From WTKD01 sp965243525 (lineage in GTDB: Bacteria; Spirochaetota; Spirochaetia; WTKD01), in contig OZ251568.1 of assembly GCA_965243525.1 (NCBI GenBank), positions 1-64,000 on the forward strand: DNA of 64,000 nucleotides, read 5' to 3'. Under the pieces are notes generated by a model that saw nothing but the letters and a program-made list of their open reading frames with translations, ran no database searches and had not been told where the DNA came from. Positions 8,178-16,732 of this stretch are shown in pieces. The position numbers and the translations under genes are program-made. Each line of letters opens with the position of its first letter. The stretch's first letter is position 1.

Positions 8178-8230
8178 ACCATGTATATCATACTTGTAGT
8201 TGTTATGAGTGGATACGCCATAGATATGTC

Positions 8231-10900
8231 ATGAGATTAGATGCTATTCAGATATTTGGATTCAAAACATTTGCAGATAAATGCTTGTTTGAGTTTCCGC
8301 ATAATCGTATTGCAATTGTGGGTCCAAATGGATGCGGCAAGAGCAATATTGTAGATGCTATTAAATGGGTTCTGGGGGATCAATCAACAAAGAGTGTTCG
8401 TGTTCAGAAAATGTCTGAGGTTATTTTCAATGGAACCACAAAGCGTTCTCCCTTGCAACTTGCAGATGTCAGCATCAATTTCGACAATAGCGAGGGAATC
8501 CTTCCTGTTGAAGATAAATCGGTTACTATTCGACGAATTGTTTATCGAGATGGAGAAACGACGTATAAACTGAACAATAAGGTTGTGAGGCTTCGAGATC
8601 TTCGCTCTTTGTTTCTTGATTCCGGCGTTGGACTCACTGAATATTCAATTCTAGAGCAGGGGAAAATTGATTATCTGCTTTCCTTGCGCCCCGAGCAGCG
8701 TGTGCAGTATTTCGACGAGGCTGCGGGAATTTCTGCTTTGCGCAATCGTAGGCGTGAAATTGAACAAAATTTAAAAACAGCAACAGAGAAAGAAAAAATT
8801 CTAGAGGCTCAGATAAACGAACAACGTGAATTAAAGACCACTCGTGAGCTTCAAGCAGAAGAATTAGAGCGTTTTCAGAGGATGGAGCAGGAGCTGCGAC
8901 GCTTGGATGCAGTCATCCATCATATCAACAAGGATATCGATAAAAAGAATTATCAAACACTTGAAGAACAAACACAACATTTGCGAGCTCGATACGATGC
9001 GCTGAAAACGACTTTGCATGCACAAGAATCCAATGACGAACAAGAACATGATCGCATCCAGAAATTGGAACGACGCTATGCTGAGATGGAAAAGCAGTAT
9101 ATTCAAGCGCAATCGATTCATGAATCAGAACGCCAAAGGCATGCGTTCATGCAACAAGAACTGCAAAGGAATGAACGCCTGCTTTCTCAAAAGATAGAAG
9201 GTTGTAAAAAACTGCAACAACAATTTGCAAAACAAGAAGAACAACAAGCGACTGATAAAGAACGTTTGGATGAAATCCAAGAGCAGTATAAGAAGGCGCA
9301 AATGCACCTTCAAGCCCAACAAAAACGATATGCTGAAATTGAAGAGAGAAAGGCTGAACTCCAAAAGGCTGTGAAGGCTTGTAAAACTACATTGATAGAT
9401 ATGCAGCAGCAAACACGGCAATTACATACTCGGCAATCGGAGGCCTTTCAACAGCTGGTAAACACAATTGCTCATTCTATTGATGTGCAGCATATTAAAA
9501 AACAGAAGGACGCATTGCAGCGTATAAAAAACAGTTTGGATGAGTGTGCGGATGCTATACGTAATCAAAAAATAGACGCTGCTGAACAACATAAATTGCT
9601 TTCGACTACGTACGCAACTATGAAGGAGACATTTGCTGAAACAAATACGACTTTGCAGCCCCTGGTGCTGTATATTGAAGCAAAGACCTTGATTGATACT
9701 GATCTTGATAAGATTGCGAGGGAAGAATCCCTGTGCAAACAAAAGAATAACGAATTGCAATCTGCATTGGAAGAGATGCAGCAACAGTATATTGATTGTA
9801 CGAAAGAGATTGCAACTGGATCAAATACTGTGCAGCAGAGCAAGCGTATTGAAAATATGCTCCAGGCAGGAATGCAAGAACGTATTGAGATGCTAGAAAA
9901 TACTCGTCAACACTTGCGAAATCTTGAACGAGAATGCCAAACGATAACTGATCAATTGCAGCAGTTGCGAACAACACAGACTACAAAAACGAGTTCTTCA
10001 GATCTAGTGAAATTACAAGCTGACATGAAGCTGCTCAAGAAAGAATTATCTCAACACAAGGAGAAGATTGTTCTTGCGAGAAAAAAACGTGAACGGGCGG
10101 CCGATGAACAGATAACTATTGAAAGAAAAATTCAGAAAAATGAGCTTTCGATGGCTCGATTATCTGAACGCATCACACAGCTAGACAGTCAAGATATTCC
10201 TCCAGTACAGAAAACTGATCCTTTGTTGAAAGAAGATTCAAAGGTTCTTACGGATCGTCGGCAATTGCTAAAGAGGGAAGTTCATGCAGTTGGCAAGCTT
10301 AATTTTCTTGCTATTGATGAGAAAAATGAAATAACTGAGAAACTTCAAGAATTAGAGCAGCATCATACAGATATTTCTGAGTCATTGAGCGACTTGCAGA
10401 TGCTCTATACAACACTCTATGAACGTGCAGCGACCCAGCTCCGAACATCAATTGAAAAAATAGACAAAGAGTTTAACACGGTGTTTCAAACCTTATTTCA
10501 AGGAGGAGAAGCACATATTCAGTTTTGTGACGAAACAGATATTGATAAGGGTATACACATACTTGCTAAGCCGCCAGGAAAAAAACCGCATGATATTATA
10601 CAACTTTCTGGTGGTGAGCGTACTCTTGCGGCTATTGCGTTGCTTTTTGCAACCTATTTGGTGCAGCCATCACCGTTTTGTATTCTTGATGAAGTAGATG
10701 CCATGCTTGATGAGCGGAACATAGGTCGATTCTTACAGCTGCTGTATCGATATACTGATCGGACGCAGTTTATTATCATCACTCACAATATTCAAACAAT
10801 GGCAGCGATGGATGCGCTCGTTGGTGTTACAATGGAAGAGCCCGGGGTTTCTAAACTTGTTTCAGTTCAGTTGAATGAGGCATTGTATGCGAATACATAA
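8231..10900 (+). CDS. smc: Chromosome segregation ATPase SMC (short, p115-like)
   Basis: This 889-aa protein starts at MRLDAIQIFGFKTFADK; an upstream in-frame ATG at 8138 would add 31 residues that overlap rnhB and do not belong to the family. The Walker A motif is GPNGCGKSN (about 31-39). The N-terminal head ends near YLSLRPEQR/FDEAAGISALRNRR, followed by long Q/E/K-rich coiled coils. The C-terminal head has the LSGGERTLAAIALLFA signature and the Walker B motif FCILDEVDAMLDE. Canonical SMC is about 1150-1190 aa; here the central hinge with its glycine-rich motif is not recognisable, and about 100 residues of odd sequence (around 430-530) sit in its place. It organises and condenses the nucleoid. 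Confidence 0.9.
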   Translation: MRLDAIQIFGFKTFADKCLFEFPHNRIAIVGPNGCGKSNIVDAIKWVLGDQSTKSVRVQKMSEVIFNGTTKRSPLQLADVSINFDNSEGILPVEDKSVTIRRIVYRDGETTYKLNNKVVRLRDLRSLFLDSGVGLTEYSILEQGKIDYLLSLRPEQRVQYFDEAAGISALRNRRREIEQNLKTATEKEKILEAQINEQRELKTTRELQAEELERFQRMEQELRRLDAVIHHINKDIDKKNYQTLEEQTQHLRARYDALKTTLHAQESNDEQEHDRIQKLERRYAEMEKQYIQAQSIHESERQRHAFMQQELQRNERLLSQKIEGCKKLQQQFAKQEEQQATDKERLDEIQEQYKKAQMHLQAQQKRYAEIEERKAELQKAVKACKTTLIDMQQQTRQLHTRQSEAFQQLVNTIAHSIDVQHIKKQKDALQRIKNSLDECADAIRNQKIDAAEQHKLLSTTYATMKETFAETNTTLQPLVLYIEAKTLIDTDLDKIAREESLCKQKNNELQSALEEMQQQYIDCTKEIATGSNTVQQSKRIENMLQAGMQERIEMLENTRQHLRNLERECQTITDQLQQLRTTQTTKTSSSDLVKLQADMKLLKKELSQHKEKIVLARKKRERAADEQITIERKIQKNELSMARLSERITQLDSQDIPPVQKTDPLLKEDSKVLTDRRQLLKREVHAVGKLNFLAIDEKNEITEKLQELEQHHTDISESLSDLQMLYTTLYERAATQLRTSIEKIDKEFNTVFQTLFQGGEAHIQFCDETDIDKGIHILAKPPGKKPHDIIQLSGGERTLAAIALLFATYLVQPSPFCILDEVDAMLDERNIGRFLQLLYRYTDRTQFIIITHNIQTMAAMDALVGVTMEEPGVSKLVSVQLNEALYANT

Positions 10901-12251
10901 AAAGCTAGTCCTTAACTCGATACAATACGTTTTTGTTGGTTTGCTATTTGGTGCTAGCATTGCATGTGTCAGCACTGACCCAATGCTAGATCCAGAGGTT
11001 TATTTTTTGGATCTATCCAAGACGGATGACCTGCAATCAGAAGAAGAACTTCCTCCTGATGTTTCAGAGGAAGTGATGCAGGAAGAGGTACTGTCGGAGG
11101 AACCGATGCCAGAGGAAGACGTGCTTGTCGAGACCTTCGCCCAACATCCATCAGATTTAGATGTAGTGGAACTGCCTGAAATTGAAGCGCTGCAACTTCC
11201 TCAATTCGATGCAGTGGAGCTGGAAGATACCCCAATCCCTCAAGACGATGCAACTATACAAGATGACATGATGAAGCAAAAAGATGATATAAATCGTGCC
11301 ATAGTATCAAACCAAGAGAAAACACCAATAGATATCGTAATTTTAGATGATGCGGAAGAAGATGGAGAAGGGGTGGAAGAAAGCGATGCCGTGACTGTTG
11401 AGGATGTTATCCTTGAATCAGAAGAAGCAGTGCAGGAAGAAGTTCCTTTGTTATCAGTTGAAGAAACTCCACCGGCTAATGCAACAGATCAACCTTCTAC
11501 GCGTTTGGAGGATCCTCGCGTTGTCACCCCTCCAGGAAATCTGCAGGAGCGATCAGTAGAAGAGCGGGTGACATCGGAGCTTCTAGTTGCAGCAGTGAAC
11601 CAAGAATTTTCTGTTGTTATCCAAGATACGGGATGGATTTTTGTTTCTTCAACGGGTATACCGGTGCAGTTGTTGCGATCTATCCCTCAGGCGGAGAACA
11701 CAGTTTTTTTCTTTCTTGCGCAAGAAACGGGAATCGTTAATTTGGCATTTGAACGATATGATCTTTCGAGTGGAAGCGCATTTTTTCATACAGTGCAGGT
11801 AACCATAGTTGAAGGAATTCTTTCCAGTGAACAATCATCTCTAATAGTGACTGAAACGACTAATAGCTTTACTCAGATAGATACTCTCACAGCGTTATCC
11901 TATGAGCTATCACCTTATGAACAGATCATCGATCACCTTGATGAAGGCACTACTCTCACGCAAAACGATGCAGATGTCTTGTATACTCGGATTGCAAACG
12001 ATATTGCAAATGGATCAATTGCAGAAAGTTTAACTATACTTCGATCTCTTTTGGTGCATGATACGGAACATCGTGATAAGACTTATTTTTATCTTGGACA
12101 AGCCTATGAATTGTTTTCTGCCGAACAGGATGTCGAACGTGCGGTGGTTTTTTATAGGTTAGTACAATCACAATTTCCATTGAGCGATCATTATCTAGAT
12201 GCGGTACGACGCAGAGAATACATTGAAAGGAATTTTATTCAAATCAGATAA
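10887..12251 (+). CDS. Acidic TPR-containing probable lipoprotein
   Basis: The start is taken at MRIHKK, within the last codons of smc, giving 454 aa. An N-terminal hydrophobic stretch ends in GASIAC, a relaxed spirochaetal lipobox. Residues about 25-215 are extremely acidic and low complexity (runs of E, D, P). A beta-rich segment follows (FSVVIQDTGWIFVSS...) and then a C-terminal TPR-like helical repeat (KTYFYLGQAYELF...ERAVVFYRLVQSQFP) of the YbgF/BamD kind. It is sandwiched between smc and ffh in one operon. Function unknown; a periplasmic scaffold is a guess. Confidence 0.7.
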   Translation: MRIHKKLVLNSIQYVFVGLLFGASIACVSTDPMLDPEVYFLDLSKTDDLQSEEELPPDVSEEVMQEEVLSEEPMPEEDVLVETFAQHPSDLDVVELPEIEALQLPQFDAVELEDTPIPQDDATIQDDMMKQKDDINRAIVSNQEKTPIDIVILDDAEEDGEGVEESDAVTVEDVILESEEAVQEEVPLLSVEETPPANATDQPSTRLEDPRVVTPPGNLQERSVEERVTSELLVAAVNQEFSVVIQDTGWIFVSSTGIPVQLLRSIPQAENTVFFFLAQETGIVNLAFERYDLSSGSAFFHTVQVTIVEGILSSEQSSLIVTETTNSFTQIDTLTALSYELSPYEQIIDHLDEGTTLTQNDADVLYTRIANDIANGSIAESLTILRSLLVHDTEHRDKTYFYLGQAYELFSAEQDVERAVVFYRLVQSQFPLSDHYLDAVRRREYIERNFIQIR

Positions 12252-12253
12252 TC

Positions 12254-13540
12254 ATGCTTGAATCAATTTCACGGTCCTTTGGAAAAATTGTTGCCCAGAT
12301 TAAGGGGAAACCAATTCTTTCCGGTGAAGAATTAGAAACCATTGTTGGTGAAATTCGACGATCACTCCTTGATGCAGATGTTAATGTCCGCGTAGTGCGC
12401 CGTTTTGTTAATCGAAGTTTGGAGGCGGCAGAAGGAAAACAGATCACCAAGGGAGTCACCCCCTCGCAAGAGTTTGTGAAAATCTTGCACGATGCATTAA
12501 CTAAGATCCTTGGTTCGGAACATCATGAATTTTCAATTCATCGTCACGCCGTCATTCTTATGACCGGACTCCAAGGCAGTGGAAAAACAACCACCGTTGC
12601 AAAACTAGCAGCATATCTGCAAGAACAGGGGAAGACGATTACGGTTATTGCGGCAGACAAGACCCGCCCTGCGGCGGTTGAACAATTAGCATATCTGGGA
12701 AAGCAGCATAATTTCTCGGTATTCACCCAGGGTAATGGTGCAATAGACACCGTGAAACAAGGAATCAAGGCGTTCAAAAAAACTGCAGACGAAGTGTGTA
12801 TTGTTGATACTGCAGGACGACATAGCCTTGCAGATGATTTGCTAGAAGAACTAAAGAAAATCCATCAACTGACAAACCCGCAACATGCCCTCTTGGTCGC
12901 TGATGCAACGATGGGGCAATCAGCAGCAGACCTTGCTAAATCACTCAATGAGACAGTTCCTCTTTCGGGAATCATCCTTTCGAAATGTGATGCTGATAGC
13001 CGGGGTGGTGCTGCACTCAGTATTACGGAGATCACAAAAAAACCCATTCTTTTTCTTGGAACTGGTGAAAAAGTGGATCAATTCGAGGTATTCCACCCTG
13101 ATCGCCTTGCAGGAAGAATTCTTGGAATGGGGGATGTGGTCGAACTTGTTGAACGAGCACGTAAAGTGGTAGACGAGAAAGAAGCGTATGCACTGCAGAA
13201 AAAAATTAAAAAATCGCAGTTCACGTTTAATGATCTATTAGATCAATTTGCATCAATGCGTAAGATTGGATCCATGGAATCGATTATGAACATGTTGCCA
13301 CAAGAATTCCGTGAACAAATTCGCAACCCTTCAGAGGTCAACGATGAGGTCATTAAACATCAAGAAGCATTGATTCTTTCCATGACTCCTTCGGAACGAG
13401 AAAATCCCCTCATTATTAGCCATTCTCGACAGAAACGGATAGCGAAAGGGGCGGGAAGATCCCTCTTTGAGATGAGAAGACTGTTAAAACAGTTCGAACA
13501 GACAAAAAATCAGATGAAAAAAGTACTCAAAAAAAGATAA
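12254..13540 (+). CDS. ffh: Signal recognition particle GTPase Ffh
   Basis: This 428-aa protein has an N domain, a G domain with GLQGSGKTT (about 105-113), VDTAGRH and SKCDADSRGGAA, and a methionine-bearing M domain (from about 320) with FNDLLDQFASMRKIGSMESIMNMLP and the RNA-binding SRQKRIAKGAGRS. It targets nascent membrane proteins to FtsY with SRP RNA. It starts 2 bp after the TPR lipoprotein. The adjacent rpsP-trmD cluster is the usual company of ffh in many bacteria. Confidence 0.95.
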   Translation: MLESISRSFGKIVAQIKGKPILSGEELETIVGEIRRSLLDADVNVRVVRRFVNRSLEAAEGKQITKGVTPSQEFVKILHDALTKILGSEHHEFSIHRHAVILMTGLQGSGKTTTVAKLAAYLQEQGKTITVIAADKTRPAAVEQLAYLGKQHNFSVFTQGNGAIDTVKQGIKAFKKTADEVCIVDTAGRHSLADDLLEELKKIHQLTNPQHALLVADATMGQSAADLAKSLNETVPLSGIILSKCDADSRGGAALSITEITKKPILFLGTGEKVDQFEVFHPDRLAGRILGMGDVVELVERARKVVDEKEAYALQKKIKKSQFTFNDLLDQFASMRKIGSMESIMNMLPQEFREQIRNPSEVNDEVIKHQEALILSMTPSERENPLIISHSRQKRIAKGAGRSLFEMRRLLKQFEQTKNQMKKVLKKR

Positions 13541-13548
13541 GTACTTTT
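13519..13548 (+). terminator. Hairpin spanning the ffh stop codon
   Basis: AAAAGTAC (13519-13526) pairs with GTACTTTT (13541-13548) around a 14-nt loop containing the ffh stop, followed by a T-rich stretch. It could terminate the smc-ffh transcript just before the rpsP promoter. Confidence 0.4.
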
Positions 13549-13573
13549 ACTATTTTATAAACTTCAGTATAAT
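13546..13573 (+). promoter_or_regulatory. Promoter of the rpsP operon, predicting a leaderless transcript
   Basis: TTTACT (13546-13551), a 16-nt spacer and a perfect TATAAT (13568-13573) end 5 nt before the rpsP ATG. No Shine-Dalgarno fits in between. Confidence 0.65.
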
Positions 13574-13578
13574 AAGCC

Positions 13579-13842
13579 ATGGTAAAAATCAGACTTAAGC
13601 GATTTGGGGCGAAGCGTATCCCTGCCTACAGGGTGGTAGTATGTCCGATAACCGCTCCGAGACAGGGGCGAGTATTAGATTCATTGGGAATTTATCAACC
13701 GGTAAATCCAAGTGAAGAAAAAGTAAAAATTGATATGAAGAAGTACAATTATTGGATCAAGCAAGGCGCACAGCCAACGGATACCGTAAAGCAGCTATTA
13801 AAATATAATTCTACACCTGAATCAATAGAATTGGAGGTATGA
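13579..13842 (+). CDS. rpsP: 30S ribosomal protein S16
   Basis: This 87-aa protein begins MVKIRLKRFGAKRIPAYRVVV, with GRVLDSLGIYQPVNP and WIKQGAQPTDTVKQLL, the S16 signature. It is a 30S assembly protein. It heads rpsP-khpA-rimM-trmD-rplS, a conserved bacterial order. The ATG sits 5 nt after a perfect TATAAT, and no ribosome-binding site precedes it, so it is probably translated from a leaderless mRNA. Confidence 0.97.
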   Translation: MVKIRLKRFGAKRIPAYRVVVCPITAPRQGRVLDSLGIYQPVNPSEEKVKIDMKKYNYWIKQGAQPTDTVKQLLKYNSTPESIELEV

Positions 13843-14075
13843 TGGAAAAACAGCTCATTGAGGATATTGCGCGTGCAATTGTTTCTGACCCAGATAGTGT
13901 TATTGTAACCGTTATTGAAGGTGAGAAAACCACTATGTTTGAACTTCGTGTTGCATCTCAAGATATAGGTAAAATTATTGGACAGGGAGGGAGGATTGCT
14001 CGTGCTATTCGAAGCATCTTAAATGCAATCTCCTATAAGGCAGGCAAGCGGGCCACACTTGAAATCCTCGACTGA
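13839..14075 (+). CDS. khpA: KH-domain RNA-binding protein KhpA
   Basis: This 78-aa single KH domain protein (YlqC/KhpA) has the GxxG loop in GKIIGQGGRIARAIRSIL (about 44-61). It overlaps the rpsP stop by 4 bp. A second ATG at 13842 is equally possible as start, since GGAGGT lies directly before the first. In other bacteria KhpA partners KhpB in RNA binding linked to cell elongation; khpB is not in this window. Confidence 0.92.
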   Translation: MMEKQLIEDIARAIVSDPDSVIVTVIEGEKTTMFELRVASQDIGKIIGQGGRIARAIRSILNAISYKAGKRATLEILD

Positions 14076-14577
14076 GGACGAATACTTCTTCACCGCAACA
14101 ATTGGCAAACCGGTAGGTATTCACGGTGCGCTACGAGTGCATAGCGTATCCGGTGAATACGATCATCTCATCTCGCTCACTACAGTGTGCTTACAGCTAT
14201 CTGCCTCAAATGATGCTCGGGAATACCAGGTTTTGTCATGGGAGAAAAAACAGAATGGGTATACCTTACGATTAGTAGGGGTTGACTCTCCTGAAGAAGC
14301 GAAAAAACTCGTCAATGCGCGTATTCTGGTCTTGCGAGATCAAGCAGCGCAATTACGGACGGGTGAGGTGTATATTCGTGATCTTCTGGGATGTGTGGTG
14401 TATCGTGCACACGAGGCATATGGTGTTGTTCGTGCAGTGTACGATTTAGGGGCGTATGACTGTTTAGAAATAGAAAAGCAATCGGGAGAATCGCTCATGA
14501 TTCCTCTGCAGGATGTTTTTATTGAATCAATCACAGAGGATCGGGTTGTGCTGAGGGATCATGAACTATTCACATGA
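14023..14577 (+). CDS. rimM: 16S rRNA processing protein RimM
   Basis: The N-terminal RimM domain shows FFTATIGKPVGIHGALRVHS and the C-terminal PRC-barrel shows GEVYIRDLLGCVVY...YGVVRAVYDLGAYDCLEI with PLQDVFIESI. It assists 30S maturation through S19. The 14023 ATG would overlap khpA by 53 bp; a TTG at 14059 gives a more typical N-terminus (MKSSTEDEYFF). The start is therefore uncertain. The stop overlaps the trmD ATG. Confidence 0.9.
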   Translation: MQSPIRQASGPHLKSSTEDEYFFTATIGKPVGIHGALRVHSVSGEYDHLISLTTVCLQLSASNDAREYQVLSWEKKQNGYTLRLVGVDSPEEAKKLVNARILVLRDQAAQLRTGEVYIRDLLGCVVYRAHEAYGVVRAVYDLGAYDCLEIEKQSGESLMIPLQDVFIESITEDRVVLRDHELFT

Positions 14578-15239
14578 AGATAACAGTATTATCGTTGTTT
14601 CCACAGATAATTGCGCAGTACTGTTCGGTATCTATGCCAAATCGCATTATTGCGGACAGAGATATTGAACTTGAGCTCATAGACATACGAGAATATGCTT
14701 CGGGGGTGCACCGTCACTGTGATGATAAGCCTTTTGGGGGTGGTGCGGGGATGCTCATGATGACCGGCCCCATTTTGCGCGCCTTGGATGCGCTCCCAGA
14801 AAAACCAAATACGTTGATCATACCAAGCCCTGATGGGCGGTTGTTTACCCATGCTGATGCAAAATATTATGCTCGTCAATCGAATATCACCATTCTTGCA
14901 GGGCATTATGAAGGTATTGATGCGCGCATAAAGCAACTCTATACCTGTGATGTTTTGAGTATTGGTGACTACGTGCTTAGCTCTGGTGAACTTGCAAGTC
15001 TGGTTGTAATTGATGCTTTTCTTCGCTTGCACACGGGAGCTTTGAAGGAAGAATCTACTCAAGAGGAGAGTTTTAGTATTGGGAAGCTAGAGCAGGATCA
15101 GTATACGCGTCCGGCGATTATACGAAATCTTCGTGTTCCTGAGACGCTGACTTCGGGAAATCACAAGATGATACAGAAATGGAAGATCGCTAATCGAAAC
15201 AGAAAATCAAAGATATATCGCCCGGATGTATTTTCGTAA
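14574..15239 (+). CDS. trmD: tRNA (guanine-37-N1)-methyltransferase TrmD
   Basis: This 221-aa SPOUT methyltransferase makes m1G37 in tRNAs to prevent frameshifting. Motifs are ITVLSLFPQII, DDKPFGGGAGMLM, the AdoMet trefoil-knot segments LAGHYEGIDARI and SIGDYVLSSGELA, and a C-terminal LTSGNHKMI. A 4-bp overlap with rimM indicates coupling. Confidence 0.96.
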   Translation: MKITVLSLFPQIIAQYCSVSMPNRIIADRDIELELIDIREYASGVHRHCDDKPFGGGAGMLMMTGPILRALDALPEKPNTLIIPSPDGRLFTHADAKYYARQSNITILAGHYEGIDARIKQLYTCDVLSIGDYVLSSGELASLVVIDAFLRLHTGALKEESTQEESFSIGKLEQDQYTRPAIIRNLRVPETLTSGNHKMIQKWKIANRNRKSKIYRPDVFS

Positions 15240-15243
15240 TCTG

Positions 15244-15272
15244 TTGCATGAACAAGGGAACTTTGCTACAAT
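15244..15272 (+). promoter_or_regulatory. Internal promoter for rplS
   Basis: TTGCAT (15244-15249), a 17-nt spacer and TACAAT (15267-15272) lie just after the trmD stop. They predict a transcript start about 9-10 nt before the rplS ATG, leaving a very short leader containing GGAG or part of it. Confidence 0.55.
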
Positions 15273-15288
15273 CAGCTTTGGAGATCGC

Positions 15289-15642
15289 ATGAACGTTGTC
15301 GAGTTAATCGAAAAAGAACAGATAAAAGATACCATCCCAGATTTTCGTATTGGGGATACTATAAAGGTACATTTTCGCATTGTTGAAGGTAGTTCTGAAC
15401 GTGTTCAGGCATTTGAGGGCTTGGTTATTGCCAAAAATAATTCTGGTGTCCGCAAAACAGTGACTGTTCGGAAAATTTCTTTTCGAGTTGGGGTTGAGCG
15501 TATATTTCCAGTGCATTCTCCAAGACTGCAGAACATTGAGATTGTCCGAAGAGGCAAGATCCGACGATCAAAGCTTTACTATATTCGTGAACGTGTTGGC
15601 AAGGCTACAAAAGTAAAAGAAAAAATCGTTCGAAACAAATAG
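15289..15642 (+). CDS. rplS: 50S ribosomal protein L19
   Basis: The start is set at MNVVELIEKEQIKDTIPDF, preceded by GGAG; the frame extends upstream to 15226 but that part is not L19-like. It is 117 aa, with FRIGDTIKVHFRIVEG, AFEGLVIAKNNSGVRKTVTVRK and VERIFPVHSP. L19 sits at the 30S-50S interface. It is downstream of trmD as in most bacteria, and probably also driven by its own promoter at 15244-15272. Confidence 0.96.
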   Translation: MNVVELIEKEQIKDTIPDFRIGDTIKVHFRIVEGSSERVQAFEGLVIAKNNSGVRKTVTVRKISFRVGVERIFPVHSPRLQNIEIVRRGKIRRSKLYYIRERVGKATKVKEKIVRNK

Positions 15643-15645
15643 CAC

Positions 15646-16023
15646 ATGAATGCAATGGGACATTATGGAGAATCCATTGCGACTTGCCTGCTTGAAGCTA
15701 ATAATAACTATACAGTACTAAAAAAGAACTTTAAGTCGCCTCATGGGGAGGTCGATATAATAGGTACAGACCTGCGAACGGATTCGCTTGTATTTTTTGA
15801 GGTAAAGACATGGATGGTCTTCTCTGTGCACGAACTACAAAGAAGTATTACCATAGGAAAACAAAAAAAGATCATAAAGACAGCAGAATATTTTCTTGCA
15901 GAGCATACTCTAGAGAATTTTTCAGATATTCGCTTCGATGTGATTTTTATTCGACCCAGTCCATTTCGTTTCCTCCACATAGAGAGTGCATTTATAGATG
16001 GGCAGAATAGCGAGAAATACTGA
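15646..16023 (+). CDS. YraN family (UPF0102) nuclease-fold protein
   Basis: This 125-aa protein has the YraN/UPF0102 pattern: GHYGESIATCLLEANNNYTVLKKNF, HGEVDIIGTD, LVFFEVKT and RFDVIFI. These are the D-x-E-x-K residues of an endonuclease-like fold, here GEVDII and FFEVKT. Family members have been tied to DNA processing but have no settled role. The gene follows rplS by 3 bp, a common neighbour arrangement. Confidence 0.88.
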   Translation: MNAMGHYGESIATCLLEANNNYTVLKKNFKSPHGEVDIIGTDLRTDSLVFFEVKTWMVFSVHELQRSITIGKQKKIIKTAEYFLAEHTLENFSDIRFDVIFIRPSPFRFLHIESAFIDGQNSEKY

Positions 16024-16207
16024 TATAAAAAAGCTTGAGTTTCTAAAAACCGTCATCAACGATGTACAGTATCAAGAGCAAGCGATGAATGGTATTGCCG
16101 ATTTGTTAACACATATTATTTTTGATGAAGATGGGAGGAAGGGGAAGAAGATGAAGCGAAAGATAAAATCAAAGACAAATGAAAACAATGCAGTCGAAAA
16201 GGCATGA
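15998..16207 (+). CDS. Small hypothetical protein between yraN and coaD
   Basis: This 69-aa protein begins MGRIARNTDIKKLEFLKTVI, is helical, and ends in a lysine-rich tail (GRKGKKMKRKIKSKTNE). It overlaps yraN by 26 bp and its stop overlaps the coaD ATG (ATGA), so the frame looks translationally coupled rather than accidental. I recognise no family. Confidence 0.55.
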   Translation: MGRIARNTDIKKLEFLKTVINDVQYQEQAMNGIADLLTHIIFDEDGRKGKKMKRKIKSKTNENNAVEKA

Positions 16208-16692
16208 AAGTAATACTCCCCGGTTCCTTTGATCCGCCAACAAATGGTCATGTAAACCTTATTCATCGAGCATCGAGCATATTTGATTATGTACATATTG
16301 TTGTGGCGACAAATCCACACAAGGAGTATTTTTTCTCTCCTGATGAACGTCTTGAGATGTTACGCGCGCTAACAGCAGGACAAGTAAATATTACCGTTGC
16401 TCAATGGAGCAAACTTATTGTTGATTTTGCACGGCATATCCAAGCAAATGTCATAGTCAGAGGCGTGCGATCGATGAATGATTTCACCTATGAGTTTGAA
16501 TTAGGACAGCTTAACAAACGCTTAGCTCCTGAGATTGACACGGTGTTTCTGCCAACTGAAATGCATGTTAGTTTGATTCGTTCTTCCACCATTATTGATT
16601 TGATAAAACTTGGCGGTGATGTTTCCCGTATGGTTCCAGAATCGATCCGAGAGCGAATAGTGCGAACGGTGCAAGAAAAATTTAAAAACTAG
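16204..16692 (+). CDS. coaD: Pantetheine-phosphate adenylyltransferase
   Basis: This 162-aa nucleotidyltransferase carries out the penultimate step of CoA synthesis (4'-phosphopantetheine + ATP to dephospho-CoA). The T/HxGH motif is in PGSFDPPTNGHVNLIHRA; VIVRGVRSMNDFTYEFELGQLN and EMHVSLIRSSTI complete the active site. It is of typical length. CoA is the source of the phosphopantetheine arm of AcpP, encoded just downstream. Confidence 0.96.
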   Translation: MKVILPGSFDPPTNGHVNLIHRASSIFDYVHIVVATNPHKEYFFSPDERLEMLRALTAGQVNITVAQWSKLIVDFARHIQANVIVRGVRSMNDFTYEFELGQLNKRLAPEIDTVFLPTEMHVSLIRSSTIIDLIKLGGDVSRMVPESIRERIVRTVQEKFKN

Positions 16693-16697
16693 CGTTC

Positions 16698-16727
16698 TTG
16701 ACAATTTTCGATTGCTTGTGCCATACT
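16698..16727 (+). promoter_or_regulatory. Promoter of rpmF, predicting a leaderless transcript
   Basis: A perfect TTGACA (16698-16703), an 18-nt spacer and CATACT (16722-16727) end exactly 5 nt before the rpmF ATG. There is no room for a Shine-Dalgarno. Confidence 0.75.
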
Positions 16728-16732
16728 TCATT

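Noticed and set aside
8138..8230. N-terminal extension of smc
   Set aside because: Overlaps the rnhB start region; family homology begins at MRLDAIQIF (8231).
9422..9977. Several open frames antisense to smc
   Set aside because: They arise from the biased Q/E/K codons of the coiled coil and are not independent genes.
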